Shown here: piece by piece, positions 8,160 to 16,803 of the stretch
Layout of the letters: each line of letters starts with the position of its first letter
Position numbering within the stretch: the stretch's first letter is position 1
NCBI GenBank assembly: GCA_963708325.1
Contig: OY970203.1
Location: 1,116,001-1,180,000 of the forward strand
Length of the DNA: 64,000 bases
DNA from: G963708325 sp963708325
GTDB taxonomy: Bacteria > Actinomycetota > Thermoleophilia > Solirubrobacterales > 70-9
Reading direction: 5' to 3'
The notes under the pieces: generated by a model
Databases searched by the model: none
The model's input: only the letters and a program-made list of their open reading frames with translations
Told to the model about the DNA's origin: nothing
Position numbers and translations under genes: made by a program

Positions 8160-8753
8160 CTATCCGTCCAGCTCGCGCCTGCCCGCCAGGGCCTTGCCCA
8201 GGGTTACCTCGTCGGCATGCTCGAGATCGGCGCCGACGGGCAGTCCGCTGGCCAGGCGCGTCACCGTGACGCGACCGCGGAGGGCGTCGGCGATGTGCAG
8301 CGCGGTCGCCTCGCCCGTGGTGGTGGGGTTGGTCGCCAGCACGACCTCGCTGACGCCGTTTCCGACCCGCGCCAGGAGCTCGTCGATGCGCAGATCGTCG
8401 GGGTCGATCCCGTCGATCGGCGAGAGGGCGCCGCCGAGCACGTGGTAGAGGCCACGGTACTCGTGGGTGCGCTCGATCGGGATCACGTCGGCCGGCTCCT
8501 CGACGACGCAGATCACGCTGGCGTCGCGTCGGTCGTCGGCGCAAATCTCGCAGCGCGGCCCCTCGGCGAGGTTGAAGCAGACCTCGCAAAGCCCCACCTT
8601 CTCCTTCACCTCGCGGATCGCAGCGGCCAGCGCCAGCGCCTCGTCTCCCTCGGCGCGAAGCAGGTGGAACGCGAGCCGCTGCGCCGTGCGCGGCCCGATC
8701 CCGGGGAGCCGCGACAGCTCTCCGATCAGGCGGTCGATCGCTGCGGGATACAT
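8160..8753 (-). CDS. recR: Recombination protein RecR
   Basis: 197 residues, the family's normal length. It acts with RecO/RecF in loading RecA during gap repair. The helix-hairpin-helix region with LPGIGPRTAQRLAFHLL is at residues 16-32, a four-cysteine zinc finger uses C56, C59, C68 and C71, and a Toprim domain follows (VVEEPADVIPIE, TNPTTTGEATA). The ATG at 8753 gives the standard start. It is the last gene of a dnaX-ybaB-recR run, a conserved order in bacteria, beginning 10 bases after the ybaB stop. Confidence 0.96.
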   Translation of the reverse strand: MYPAAIDRLIGELSRLPGIGPRTAQRLAFHLLRAEGDEALALAAAIREVKEKVGLCEVCFNLAEGPRCEICADDRRDASVICVVEEPADVIPIERTHEYRGLYHVLGGALSPIDGIDPDDLRIDELLARVGNGVSEVVLATNPTTTGEATALHIADALRGRVTVTRLASGLPVGADLEHADEVTLGKALAGRRELDG

Positions 8754-8763
8754 GGCGGCGGGG

Positions 8764-9102
8764 CTAGATTCCGGGCAGGCCGAGATCGCCGAGCCCGCCG
8801 GTGATCCCGCCCATCTTCCCGGCGGCAAGCTCCTGCGCCGAGCGAATCGCCTCGTTGACGGCTGCCAGAACCATGTCCTGCAGCACCTCGGCGTCCTCGG
8901 GGTCGATCGCCTCGGGGTCGATCGCGATCTCCTTCAGGGTCAGGTCGCCGGTCATCTTCACCTTGACCATGCCGCCGCCGGCGCTCGCTTCCACCACCTC
9001 GCCTGCGAGCTGCTCCTGGGCCTTCGCCATCTCCGCCTGCATCTGCTGGACCTGCTTGAGCATCGCGCTCATGTTGGGCTGCTGCCCGCCGGGCCGGGTC
9101 AT
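8764..9102 (-). CDS. YbaB/EbfC family nucleoid-associated protein
   Basis: 112 residues. A small DNA-binding protein that dimerises through an alpha-beta core; the family is nearly always encoded between dnaX and recR, as here. The sequence shows the long N-terminal helix MLKQVQQMQAEMAKAQEQL, the strand region with VKVKMTGDLTL and the acidic IDPEAIDPED turn. The tail is Gly-rich. The ATG overlaps the dnaX stop by four bases (ATGA) and has a strong SD, GGAGGAGG, inside the end of dnaX, so it is translationally coupled. Confidence 0.95.
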   Translation of the reverse strand: MTRPGGQQPNMSAMLKQVQQMQAEMAKAQEQLAGEVVEASAGGGMVKVKMTGDLTLKEIAIDPEAIDPEDAEVLQDMVLAAVNEAIRSAQELAAGKMGGITGGLGDLGLPGI

Positions 9103-10850
9103 GCCTCCTCCGCCTCCGTCTCGTACTCGGTCGCGTCGAACTCCGCCTTCAGGCGCTCGATCAGCTCCTCCTCGCTGATCTCCGTGCCCGCGGCATCGTC
9201 GTCGCCGGCCTCGCCGTCCAGCAGCACGTAGACCGGCCGCAGGCTGTGCCCGACGATCTGCCGCACGGCCTCCGCGAAGCGGTCGCGGTTGGTCTGGTCC
9301 TCCGCCTTCTTCTTGTTGAACGGGGCGCTTGCCGGGAAGCCCACCCGCAGTACCGACTCGTCGGCGTCGACGTCCACCGGGCGGGCGTTCTCGAACAGCG
9401 CCGAGAGCACAACCGACCCCGACTGGCGCACCTGGTCGACCACCGCCGGCCACAGGCGGCGGATCCGCTCCAGGTCGAGGGCGTCGCGATCCTCGGGCGG
9501 CGCAGCGGCATCCGCCTGTGGCGCTTCGGTCGCGATAGCCGCGGCGACGCCGCCCGCCGCCTCGGGCCCGCCCCGCTCGGCGTCAGCGTCCGGCTGCTCG
9601 TGCTCGCCCGTCACCTCCGGCCCCTCGTCTCTCGCCTGCCGTTCGCCTGTCGACCTCCCCGCACCCGCGGCCGCTCCACCCGCGGCCGCTCCGGTCGCGG
9701 CCGCTCCGCCGCCTGCCTCCAAGCGTTCGATCCTGCGCAGGATCGCCTCCTGCGACGGCTTCAGCTCGGGGCGGGCCGCCTTCAGCAGGGCGACCTCCAG
9801 CGCGATCCGGGGATCGTCGCCCTCGCGAATCCCCGCCAGGGCGCTCGACAGCGAGTCGATCGCAGCCACCAGGTCGGCATCGGAGAGCCGGCCCGCCTGC
9901 TCCTTCAGGCGCTCGACCTGATCGGCGGTGGCGGCGAGGCCTTCGCCGGGTTCGCCGGTGGTGCGAAGCACGAGCAGGTGGCGCAGGTGGGCGACGAGGT
10001 CGCGGATGAACTGGGGCAGGTCGCGCCCCGAGCGCGACAGCCGCTCGACCGCCCCCAGCGCCGAGGCCGGGTCCGCGGCCGCGACGGCGTCCACCGTCTC
10101 GAAGATCAGCTCGGCGTCGGCGACCCCCAGCACGGCGAGCACGTCGTCGAGCTCAACCTTCGCCCCTCCGTAGGCGACGAGCTGGTCCAGCGTCCCCAGC
10201 CCGTCGCGGAAGCTGCCGGTGGCGGCGCGGGCGATCAGGGCGATCGCCCCGTCGGAGATCTCGATCCCCTCCGCGGCCGCCACCCGCCGCAGCACCTCGG
10301 CGATCTGGTCGATCGAGGGGCGCTGGAAGTCGAACCGCTGACAGCGGTCGACGATCGTCGGCATCACCTTGTGCGCCTCGGTGGTGGCGAGCACGAAGAC
10401 GGTGTTCGGCGGCGGCTCCTCCAGCGTCTTGAGGAAGGCATTCCACGCCTCCTTGGTGAGCATGTGCGCCTCGTCGAGGATGTACACCTTCCAGCGCCCG
10501 GCGGCGGGCGCGTAGCCGACCCGCTCGCGCAGGTCGCGGATGTCGTCGACGGAGCGGTTGGAGGCGGCGTCCATCTCGATCACGTCGAGCGACGCCGAGG
10601 CGGTGATCGCGCGGCACGACTCGCACTCGCCGCAGGGCTCGGTGGTCGGGCCGCGCTCGCAGTTGAGGCAGCGGGCGAGGATCTTCGCCATCGACGTCTT
10701 GCCGGTGCCGCGCGAGCCCACGAAGAGATAGGCGTGGTGGACCTTGTCGGAGGCGACCGCGTTGCGCAGCGTGCGCACCACGTGCTCCTGGCCGACGACC
10801 TCGTCGAAGGTCTGGGGGCGGTGGCGACGGTAGAGGGAGGCCTGCGACAC
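9099..10850 (-). CDS. dnaX: DNA polymerase III subunits gamma/tau
   Basis: 583 residues from a GTG start. The clamp-loader ATPase has Walker A GSRGTGKT at 45-52, a zinc module with cysteines 64, 73, 76 and 79, and the Walker B-type DEAH in YILDEAHML. Domain III extends to about 370. It is followed by an Ala/Gly/Glu-rich linker (about 375-450) and a C-terminal tau-like domain. I see no A-run of the kind that causes frameshifting to gamma in E. coli, so only the full-length form is predicted. First gene of dnaX-ybaB-recR. Confidence 0.96.
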   Translation of the reverse strand: MSQASLYRRHRPQTFDEVVGQEHVVRTLRNAVASDKVHHAYLFVGSRGTGKTSMAKILARCLNCERGPTTEPCGECESCRAITASASLDVIEMDAASNRSVDDIRDLRERVGYAPAAGRWKVYILDEAHMLTKEAWNAFLKTLEEPPPNTVFVLATTEAHKVMPTIVDRCQRFDFQRPSIDQIAEVLRRVAAAEGIEISDGAIALIARAATGSFRDGLGTLDQLVAYGGAKVELDDVLAVLGVADAELIFETVDAVAAADPASALGAVERLSRSGRDLPQFIRDLVAHLRHLLVLRTTGEPGEGLAATADQVERLKEQAGRLSDADLVAAIDSLSSALAGIREGDDPRIALEVALLKAARPELKPSQEAILRRIERLEAGGGAAATGAAAGGAAAGAGRSTGERQARDEGPEVTGEHEQPDADAERGGPEAAGGVAAAIATEAPQADAAAPPEDRDALDLERIRRLWPAVVDQVRQSGSVVLSALFENARPVDVDADESVLRVGFPASAPFNKKKAEDQTNRDRFAEAVRQIVGHSLRPVYVLLDGEAGDDDAAGTEISEEELIERLKAEFDATEYETEAEEA

Positions 10851-10950
10851 GGGCGGCCAGTGTACCCCCGGCCGCGGCGCGGCCCGCGGACGCCGGGGCG
10901 ACGGAGAAGCCCGTCAGGGCGCGGCGGCGGGAGCCTCGACCGGATGAATA

Positions 10951-10971
10951 TTTGCTATGCTAATTAGCAAA
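10951..10971. promoter_or_regulatory. Probable MarR operator over the promoter
   Basis: TTTGCTA (10951-10957) and TAGCAAA (10965-10971) are perfect inverted arms, and the 10-bp palindrome GCTAATTAGC occupies 10959-10968. The dyad covers a plausible -10 box TATGCT (10956-10961), 19 bases before the ATG of a MarR gene. Such AT-rich dyads are typical MarR operators, so this is probably an autoregulatory site. Confidence 0.65.
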
Positions 10972-10979
10972 GCGTACCA

Positions 10980-11426
10980 ATGCCCGCGACAGCGACCGAC
11001 AAGAGGACCGGCGAGGTGGCCGCCCGCCTGCGCCTGGCAATCACCCGCACCGCGCGGCGGCTGCGCCAGGACGCCGGCGGAGAGCTCGGCCCCGCCGGGA
11101 CGGCGGCGCTGGCGACGATCGAGCGCCGCGGCCCGCTGACGCCGAGCGAGCTCGCCGCGATCGAGCAGATCAAGCGGCCGACCGTGACGCGGATTCTCGC
11201 CACGCTCGCCGAGGCGGGCCTCGTCGAGCGCGCCCCCGACCCCGCCGACGGGCGCAGCGCGATCGTCGCGATCAGCTCCGCCGGCCGCGAGCGGCTGCGG
11301 GCGCTGCGGGCGCGGAAGAACGCTTACCTGGCGCGCCGCCTGGGGCGGCTCGAAGCCGACGAGGTGGCGGCGCTGGAACGGGCGGCCGAGATCCTCGAGC
11401 GCATGCTGGAGGGCGAGCGGGCGTGA
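10980..11426 (+). CDS. MarR family transcriptional regulator
   Basis: 148 residues, the normal MarR size. The winged helix spans about 35-105: LTPSELAAIEQIKRPTVTRILATLAEAGLV is the recognition-helix region and DPADGRSAIVAISSAG the wing. Helices at both ends form the dimer interface. The ATG at 10980 sits about 12 bases after the likely transcription start, leaving a very short leader. It precedes an MFS transporter gene on the same strand, an arrangement typical of a MarR that represses an efflux pump and is relieved by the pump's substrate. Confidence 0.92.
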   Translation: MPATATDKRTGEVAARLRLAITRTARRLRQDAGGELGPAGTAALATIERRGPLTPSELAAIEQIKRPTVTRILATLAEAGLVERAPDPADGRSAIVAISSAGRERLRALRARKNAYLARRLGRLEADEVAALERAAEILERMLEGERA

Positions 11427-11511
11427 CGGCAGCCCCCAGAGCCCCTTCCACGATGAAACGCCGCACCTGGCTGCGGCCCATGACCGGCGCTGGATCGGGC
11501 CCCGCCTCCTC

Positions 11512-11533
11512 GCCGGTAGACACAGCTACCGGC
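11512..11533. promoter_or_regulatory. 8-bp inverted repeat between marR and the MFS gene
   Basis: GCCGGTAG and CTACCGGC are perfect inverted arms around a 6-base spacer, 57 bases before the MFS start. There is no T-run, so it is not an intrinsic terminator. It may be a hairpin in the leader or a second operator; it does not resemble the AT-rich dyad upstream of marR. Confidence 0.35.
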
Positions 11534-11589
11534 TTCGTCGGCGGTGACCGCCCAGCTTGGTCCTGGACCGCCCCAGGCACGCCGTCATC

Positions 11590-12966
11590 ATGAAAGTGGC
11601 TCTGCGCCGCTCGTTCAGCTCGCTATCGGTCCCAAACTACCGCCGCTACTTCGCCGGGCAGCTCGTCTCGCTGAGCGGCAACTGGATGCAGATGGTGGCC
11701 GAGCTGTGGCTCGTCCTGGCGCTGACCGGCAGCGGGGTCGCGGTCGGGATGACCACCGCCCTGCAGTTCCTGCCGATCCTGCTGTTCGGGGCGTGGGGCG
11801 GCCTGCTCGCCGATCGGATCGCCAAGCGGCGCCTGTTGATCGTCACCCAGGCGCTGATGGCGCTGCCGGCCCTGGCGCTGTTCGCGCTCACGGCGATGGG
11901 CTCCGTCGAGGTCTGGATGGTGTACGCGCTGGTGTTCGTTCGCGGCACCGTGAACTCGGTCGACAACCCGACCCGGCAGAGCTTCGTGATCGAGATGGTG
12001 GGCGCCGACCGCGTCGTCAACGCGGTCAGCTTGAACAGCGTCCTCGTGCACAGCGCCCGGATCGCCGGCCCGGCGATCGCCGGCGTGCTGATCGCGCTGT
12101 GGGGGGTTTCGCCGTGCTTCGCCGTCAACGCCCTCACCTTCGTGGTGATGATCGTCGCCCTGCGGCGGATGGAGCCGGCGGCCCTGGAGGCAGCGCCGGC
12201 GGCGGTGCCCGCGGCGGGCGCCGTCCGCGCCGGGCTGCGCTACGTGCGCGAGACGCCGGAGCTCGCGGTGCCGCTCGCCCTGATGGCGCTGGTCGGGACG
12301 TTCGGGCTCAACTTCCAGGTGATCCTGCCGCTGCTGGCGCGATTCAGCTTTCACGGTGGCGTCGCGGCCTACGCCGCGCTGCTGTCGGCGATGGCCGTCG
12401 GCTCCGTGATCGGCGCGCTCACCACCGGCGCCCGCGGCCGCACCGGCCTCGGCGTGATCGCCACCGCCGCCCTTGCCTTCGGGGCGCTCACGCTGCTCGC
12501 CGCCGGGGCGCCGACGCTCGCCGTCGAGCTCCCCCTGCTGGCTCTGATCGGAGCCTGCACGGTGACGTTCGCCGCCTCGATCAACTCGACGCTTCAGCTC
12601 GCCGTCGAGCCGAGCATGCGCGGCCGCGTGATGGCCCTCTACTCGATCGTCTTCATCGGCTCGACGCCGATCGGCGGCCCGCTCGCCGGCTGGCTCTCGC
12701 AGGCGGTCGACCCGCGTGCGGCGCTCGTGCTGGCGGGCGCGTCCGGGCTCGCCGCCGGCGTCTTCGGCCGGATCGCCGCCGGCCGCGCCGCCGACGCGGT
12801 CAGCGCAGAAGCCGCTTCGCCACGCCCGCGATCGTGCCGATCCCGTAGCCCATCGTCGGATCTCCGTCCGTCATCACGGCGATCGCGACCCTGCGATGGC
12901 GGCGCTCCAGGCGCGCCACCTGGTGAACCAGCTGGCCGCGGCCTGTCGACCGCCATCCGCCCTTGA
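11590..12966 (+). CDS. MFS transporter (probable drug exporter)
   Basis: 458 residues with about 12 membrane helices between residues 15 and 400. Features typical of enterobactin-exporter/MDR-like MFS proteins are VPNYRRYFAGQLVSLSGNWMQ near the N-terminus and the loop GLLADRIAKRRLL. The ATG at 11590 gives this family N-terminus. The last 55 or so residues are rich in Arg, Ser, Pro and Gly and are encoded antisense to the end of the neighbouring beta-lactamase-fold gene, a 167-base tail-to-tail overlap. That tail is probably not conserved. The upstream MarR gene suggests substrate-inducible expression. Confidence 0.9.
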   Translation: MKVALRRSFSSLSVPNYRRYFAGQLVSLSGNWMQMVAELWLVLALTGSGVAVGMTTALQFLPILLFGAWGGLLADRIAKRRLLIVTQALMALPALALFALTAMGSVEVWMVYALVFVRGTVNSVDNPTRQSFVIEMVGADRVVNAVSLNSVLVHSARIAGPAIAGVLIALWGVSPCFAVNALTFVVMIVALRRMEPAALEAAPAAVPAAGAVRAGLRYVRETPELAVPLALMALVGTFGLNFQVILPLLARFSFHGGVAAYAALLSAMAVGSVIGALTTGARGRTGLGVIATAALAFGALTLLAAGAPTLAVELPLLALIGACTVTFAASINSTLQLAVEPSMRGRVMALYSIVFIGSTPIGGPLAGWLSQAVDPRAALVLAGASGLAAGVFGRIAAGRAADAVSAEAASPRPRSCRSRSPSSDLRPSSRRSRPCDGGAPGAPPGEPAGRGLSTAIRP

Positions 12967-14197
12967 AGAAGACCTTCCAGCCGTGGGCGACGTGGGGGAT
13001 CCCCCAGCGCTGCGAGCTGGTGATCCCGGCGAGCAGGCTGCGGGCGAAGCGGTCGAACTGCGGCGGGATCAGGTCGTCCATATAGAAGAAGTAGCGCGCC
13101 TGGTCGGCGGCACTGATGTGGGCATTGGCCCACACCCCGGACAGCGAGAAGTCGGTCATCCCGGCGCGGTCGGCGAGCTTGTGGATGCGGTGGTTGCCGG
13201 TGCGGCGCTGGACCTCGCTGGCGGCGCTGTTGTCGGATACGTGGATCATCCGGTACAGCAGCGAGCGGCCCTGGCTGCTCAGCGACTTGTGCTGCTGGTC
13301 GAGCTTGCGCAGGTAGGCGACCAGCAGCATCGCCTTGACCACGCTGGCGCTGATGAAGCGTCGGTGAAGGTGGAGCCCGTGCAGGCGGCCCTCGCTGTCC
13401 ATCACCGCAAACGAGGCGACGCCGCTGCGCCCGGTGATGAAGCTGCGCGCGCGGGAGACCGCTGCCGCGAAGGGAAAGCCGGCGGGGGCGTCGCCGCGCC
13501 CGTGGTACTGGCCGAGGTTGGCGGCGACGTGGTCGTCGTGCTTGCAGTGGGCATGGACGGCGGGACGGTCCATCGCCCGCTCGCCGGGGGCGTCGAAGCA
13601 GGCGAGATAGCGGAAGCGTCCCTCCGGCACCGCGAACGTCGCCCCGAAGCGGGTGACGCCGGGGCTGACCTCCCGCGTGCGGGTCTTCTCGACGAGCTTG
13701 AAGCTGTCGCTGGAGCGCCGGGCGACGAACCAGTAGACGGTCTGCCCGCCCCAGTCGAGGTCGTCGGGGTGTCGGCTGGCGAAGCCGGCGTGCACGCGTC
13801 CGAAGCGCAGGTAGGCGAGCTGCTTGCGCAGCCTCTCGTCCACCGTGATCGTGCGGTCGGGGCTGCGGGTCGCCGGCGCCGACTCGGTCACCACCCGGTA
13901 GATCGTGTTGCGATCGGGGGTGACGGTGAAGGTGTAGGAGCCGTCGGCGCCGGTGGTCGCGGTGTCGATCGTGCTGAAGGAGTCGAACGGATGCGGACTG
14001 GCGCGCAGCCGCAGCGTCTGACCGGCGTTGCTGATCGGCTCGCCCACCAGCTTGCCCGAGATCGTCGTCGAGTGGCCGAAGACGATCTCGTCCTTGGCCG
14101 GATGGGCGCTCAGCGCCGGAGCGGCCTGCGCTGCCGCCGGCACGGCGAGCAGGGCGAGCGACGACAGGGCGGCCAGGACAGAGAACGCGCGCTTCAC
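12800..14197 (-). CDS. Secreted serine hydrolase of beta-lactamase/PBP fold
   Basis: 465 residues from a GTG start. A signal peptide (1-25, cut near AAAQA-AP) leads to a beta-sandwich domain of about 95 residues, then a linker domain, then a class A beta-lactamase-like region. The active-site motifs are visible: SxxK as S285-V-V-K288, SDN at 321-323, and a KGG in place of KTG near residue 426. The fold is shared by beta-lactamases and DD-peptidases. The extra N-terminal domains are unlike true beta-lactamases, so a cell-wall enzyme is at least as likely as antibiotic hydrolysis. It overlaps the MFS gene tail to tail. Confidence 0.82.
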   Translation of the reverse strand: MKRAFSVLAALSSLALLAVPAAAQAAPALSAHPAKDEIVFGHSTTISGKLVGEPISNAGQTLRLRASPHPFDSFSTIDTATTGADGSYTFTVTPDRNTIYRVVTESAPATRSPDRTITVDERLRKQLAYLRFGRVHAGFASRHPDDLDWGGQTVYWFVARRSSDSFKLVEKTRTREVSPGVTRFGATFAVPEGRFRYLACFDAPGERAMDRPAVHAHCKHDDHVAANLGQYHGRGDAPAGFPFAAAVSRARSFITGRSGVASFAVMDSEGRLHGLHLHRRFISASVVKAMLLVAYLRKLDQQHKSLSSQGRSLLYRMIHVSDNSAASEVQRRTGNHRIHKLADRAGMTDFSLSGVWANAHISAADQARYFFYMDDLIPPQFDRFARSLLAGITSSQRWGIPHVAHGWKVFFKGGWRSTGRGQLVHQVARLERRHRRVAIAVMTDGDPTMGYGIGTIAGVAKRLLR

Positions 14198-14279
14198 GAC
14201 CGGCGCAGGTTAAGGGGCCGCGAGCGGCGGCGCGCCGGGCCGGCGCGGTCACGGGCCGCCGCTACTGTCTCCGCTCCAG

Positions 14280-15806
14280 ATGGCCGTTTCCGCCGCAGAC
14301 CGGGGGGCCGGGGCACTGCGTCCGCGCACGCGTGCCGGGCGGGCGCTGCTGCCGGCGGCGTGGATCGCGGTGATAGCCGCCGCGCTGTGGCTGGTGATCG
14401 GTCACGGCTTCGCCAACTACGACACCTTCTACCCGCTGGTCTGGGGCAAGCAGCTCGTCCACGGCCACAGCCCCGACTACGGGGCCCCCATACCCCCCAC
14501 CCCGCATCCGCTCGCCGATCTGGCCGGCGCCGCGCTGTCGCCGCTCGGCGACACGGCCGAGGACGTCCTGGTGGCGATCGGATATCTCTGCCTGGGCGCG
14601 ATCGGCTACCTGGTCTACCGCCTCGGTGCGATCTGGTTCGGCCCCGCGATCGGCGTGGTTGCGGCGGTGATCGCGCTCAGCCGCGAGCCGATGCTCTCCG
14701 ACGGCGTCCGCGCCTACGTGGACATCCCCTTCGTCGCCCTGGCGCTGGCGGCTCTGCTCGTGGAGACGAAGCGTCCGCGCGCCGGCGCCCCGGTGCTGGC
14801 GCTGCTCGCCGTGGCGGGCCTGCTGCGGCCGGAGGCATGGCTGTTCTCGGCGGCCTATCTCGCCTACGTCGCGCTGGAGCGCGACCCCGGGCGGGGACGA
14901 TGGGCGCTGCGCCGGCGGGCGGCGATCGACCGCCGCGGGCTGGCGGCGCTCGCGGCGCTGGCGGCGTCCACGCCGGTCGCCTGGGCCCTCTTCGACCTGA
15001 TCACCGCCGGCGACCCGCTCTACTCGTTCACGGGCACCCGCGACACCGTCGGGACGCTCAACCGCCAGACCGGCGTCGTCGACCTCGTCCTCTATGGCCC
15101 CCGCCGGCTCGGCGAGATCATGCGCGAGCCGGGCCTGATGGGAGCGGCCGGGGGCGTCGTCCTGTGCTTCGCCTTCCTGCGACGGCGCTCGCCGCTCGGG
15201 ATCGCCGCCGCCGCGCTGGCGCTGGGTGCCTTCGCGCTGCTGGCGATCGGCGGCCTGGCCGTGATCACGCGCTACCTGCTGTTGGCGGCGACGGTGCTGG
15301 CCGTCTTCTGCGCCGCCGGCCTGCTCGGCTGGCGCCTGCTGGCCGCGGACCACCCGTGGCGACGGCGCTGGCAGGCGTTCGCGGCGCTCACCGCGCTGCT
15401 GTTCGTCGCGCTGCTCCCCCACCAGGTCGACCTGATCTCCGACCTGCGCGGCTCGATCGCCACCCAGCAGCGCATCCGCGACGACCTCCACTCGCTTGTC
15501 GACGCGGGCGCCTTCGGCGGGCACTGCGGGCCGATCTCGGTGCCCAACCACCGGCCGCTGCCGCTGCTGGCGCTGTGGCTCGACCGGCGTCCGTCGCGGA
15601 TCGTCAGCTCCTCGGAGCAGCGCCAGCCGGATCGCGGCTACTTCCTCGATCCGGCGAGCGCCTTCGTCGAGCGCAACTTCACGCTGGACCCGAACGACCC
15701 GCGGCGGCTGACGGCAGCGGTGCCGCCGGGTTTCCGGCTGCGGGCGCAGAACCGCTCCTGGAAGCTCTACGTGCGCTGCAAACGGACCGTGCACCCGCCG
15801 TCGTGA
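14280..15806 (+). CDS. Multi-spanning GT-C-like glycosyltransferase or related membrane protein
   Basis: 508 residues with roughly ten membrane helices between 25 and 385 and an extracytoplasmic C-terminal tail. The first loop after TM1 carries FANYDTFYPLVWGKQL, matching the acidic first loop of GT-C (PMT/ArnT-like) glycosyltransferases that use polyprenyl-phosphate sugars. The tail contains two Cys and a Pro-rich stretch. The ATG at 14280 has no clear SD. No neighbouring glycan genes help name a substrate, so only the class is suggested. Confidence 0.65.
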   Translation: MAVSAADRGAGALRPRTRAGRALLPAAWIAVIAAALWLVIGHGFANYDTFYPLVWGKQLVHGHSPDYGAPIPPTPHPLADLAGAALSPLGDTAEDVLVAIGYLCLGAIGYLVYRLGAIWFGPAIGVVAAVIALSREPMLSDGVRAYVDIPFVALALAALLVETKRPRAGAPVLALLAVAGLLRPEAWLFSAAYLAYVALERDPGRGRWALRRRAAIDRRGLAALAALAASTPVAWALFDLITAGDPLYSFTGTRDTVGTLNRQTGVVDLVLYGPRRLGEIMREPGLMGAAGGVVLCFAFLRRRSPLGIAAAALALGAFALLAIGGLAVITRYLLLAATVLAVFCAAGLLGWRLLAADHPWRRRWQAFAALTALLFVALLPHQVDLISDLRGSIATQQRIRDDLHSLVDAGAFGGHCGPISVPNHRPLPLLALWLDRRPSRIVSSSEQRQPDRGYFLDPASAFVERNFTLDPNDPRRLTAAVPPGFRLRAQNRSWKLYVRCKRTVHPPS

Positions 15807-15834
15807 CGAGGTCCCCGGGCGTGCCCGCCGTGGC

Positions 15835-15950
15835 TGGCTCGAGCCAGGCTTGCCTGCGGCACATGCTCGCTACCGCTTAAGGCTGCTTCCTTCCGGACCT
15901 GACCTGGTTCACGGGCGCGCATTGCGCAGGACCTGGCCGTCAACGCCGCC
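15835..15950 (-). ncRNA. ffs: Signal recognition particle RNA, small (4.5S-like) type
   Basis: The minus strand contains the near-invariant SRP domain IV core GGTCAGGTCCGGAAGGAAGC (complement of 15884-15903), with the GGAA tetraloop and asymmetric internal loop. Outside it, GCCAGG and CCTGCG on the 5' side (15932-15937, 15925-15930) pair with CCTGGC (15843-15848) and CGCAGG (15853-15858), making the long rod of the small bacterial form without an Alu domain. Ends are estimated from pairing. The RNA binds Ffh to target proteins to the membrane. The remaining bases up to 16130 hold no gene that I can see. Confidence 0.9.
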
Positions 15951-16101
15951 CGCGGCGTACTGGCCCCGAAGGCCATGTCCCTCGGACGGGAATTCGGCCC
16001 CGCTAGAGCGGATTGCGGGTTCAGGCCACCGCTAATTGCCCGCCTAGCACGGTCCACGGCAATCGTAGCCGCCCGCGGCGAAGCGCGGCGCCTCCGCTGC
16101 T

Positions 16102-16129
16102 CCCGCGGCTTGCGGCCTGCGGCCGCGGG
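16102..16129. terminator. GC-rich hairpin after the lipoprotein gene
   Basis: CCCGCGGC (16102-16109) and GCCGCGGG (16122-16129) form a perfect 8-bp stem with a 12-base loop directly downstream of the minus-strand stop at 16131. There is no U-tract, so it would be a non-canonical, hairpin-only terminator or 3' stabiliser. Confidence 0.4.
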
Positions 16130-16130
16130 C

Positions 16131-16667
16131 TCAGAAGGTCGAGTAGCGCTGCCGCGAGATGAAGAAGCCGCTCCCCGTGTCGAGGTTGCGGCAGGTCATT
16201 CCGTCGCTGCGGCTCGTGCACGAGAACGAGCCCACCTGCGCCTCCTGGCCGTAGTCGAGCGCCGGCCCGCTTGGGTCGAGGGCGGTGTCGCCGGCGCAGA
16301 CGAACTGGGCCGGCCCGCTGCCGGAGACGATCAGGCCCTGGCCGAAGTCGACGTCGGAGGGGCAGTCGGCCGGCCGCCCCGGCGGCGACCAGTCGCGCGT
16401 GTTGATGTCGCAGCGGGCGGAGCCGTCGGAAAGCGCGCAGCCGATGTTGCCCGTGGGGGAGCGGAACTGCTGCGCCTGGCCGCCGCCGGAGGACGACTTC
16501 GGCGCCGGCGCCGGCTCGTTCTGGGGCTGGGAAACGGGGGGCGGCTGCGGCTGCGCCTGCTGCTGCTCGACGACGGTCGTCTGGGTGACCGTCTTCGAGC
16601 CCGAGCCGCAGGCGGCGAGCACGGCGGCGCAGGCAACGGCGGCGAGTACGGCTGCGAGGGCCCTCAT
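16131..16667 (-). CDS. Small secreted lipoprotein (DUF6636-like)
   Basis: 178 residues. A lipoprotein signal peptide (1-20) ends in the lipobox LAAC, so the mature protein is probably lipid-anchored outside the membrane. A Gln/Pro-rich linker (about 25-65) leads to a domain with FRSPTGNIGCALSDG and six cysteines, suggesting disulfides; this resembles DUF6636 proteins, from memory only. The ATG at 16667 has a GGGGGAG SD; a longer in-frame reading from 16763 would bury the signal peptide and was rejected. The leader carries an inverted repeat CCAATCG/CGATTGG (16719-16725, 16739-16745). Function unknown. Confidence 0.8.
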   Translation of the reverse strand: MRALAAVLAAVACAAVLAACGSGSKTVTQTTVVEQQQAQPQPPPVSQPQNEPAPAPKSSSGGGQAQQFRSPTGNIGCALSDGSARCDINTRDWSPPGRPADCPSDVDFGQGLIVSGSGPAQFVCAGDTALDPSGPALDYGQEAQVGSFSCTSRSDGMTCRNLDTGSGFFISRQRYSTF

Positions 16668-16803
16668 CTCCCCCAACGCTATCCGCCGACTCCCCACTTT
16701 CAAAGCACCCGCAGCTTGCCAATCGGAGCTTCGATGAGCGATTGGGTACCCCGGGGGGACCACAATCCTTCAACCGTCGACCGAGCGACCCTCGGCGCGG
16801 CGG

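Noticed and set aside
12800..14197. Acquired antibiotic-resistance beta-lactamase
   Set aside because: SxxK and SDN are present, but the KGG motif, two extra N-terminal domains and lack of mobile surroundings point to a resident cell-wall-type hydrolase.
12716..15880. A 1054-codon plus-strand frame across three genes
   Set aside because: It runs antisense to the beta-lactamase-fold gene, out of frame through the GT-C-like gene, and into the SRP RNA. Composition is low complexity.
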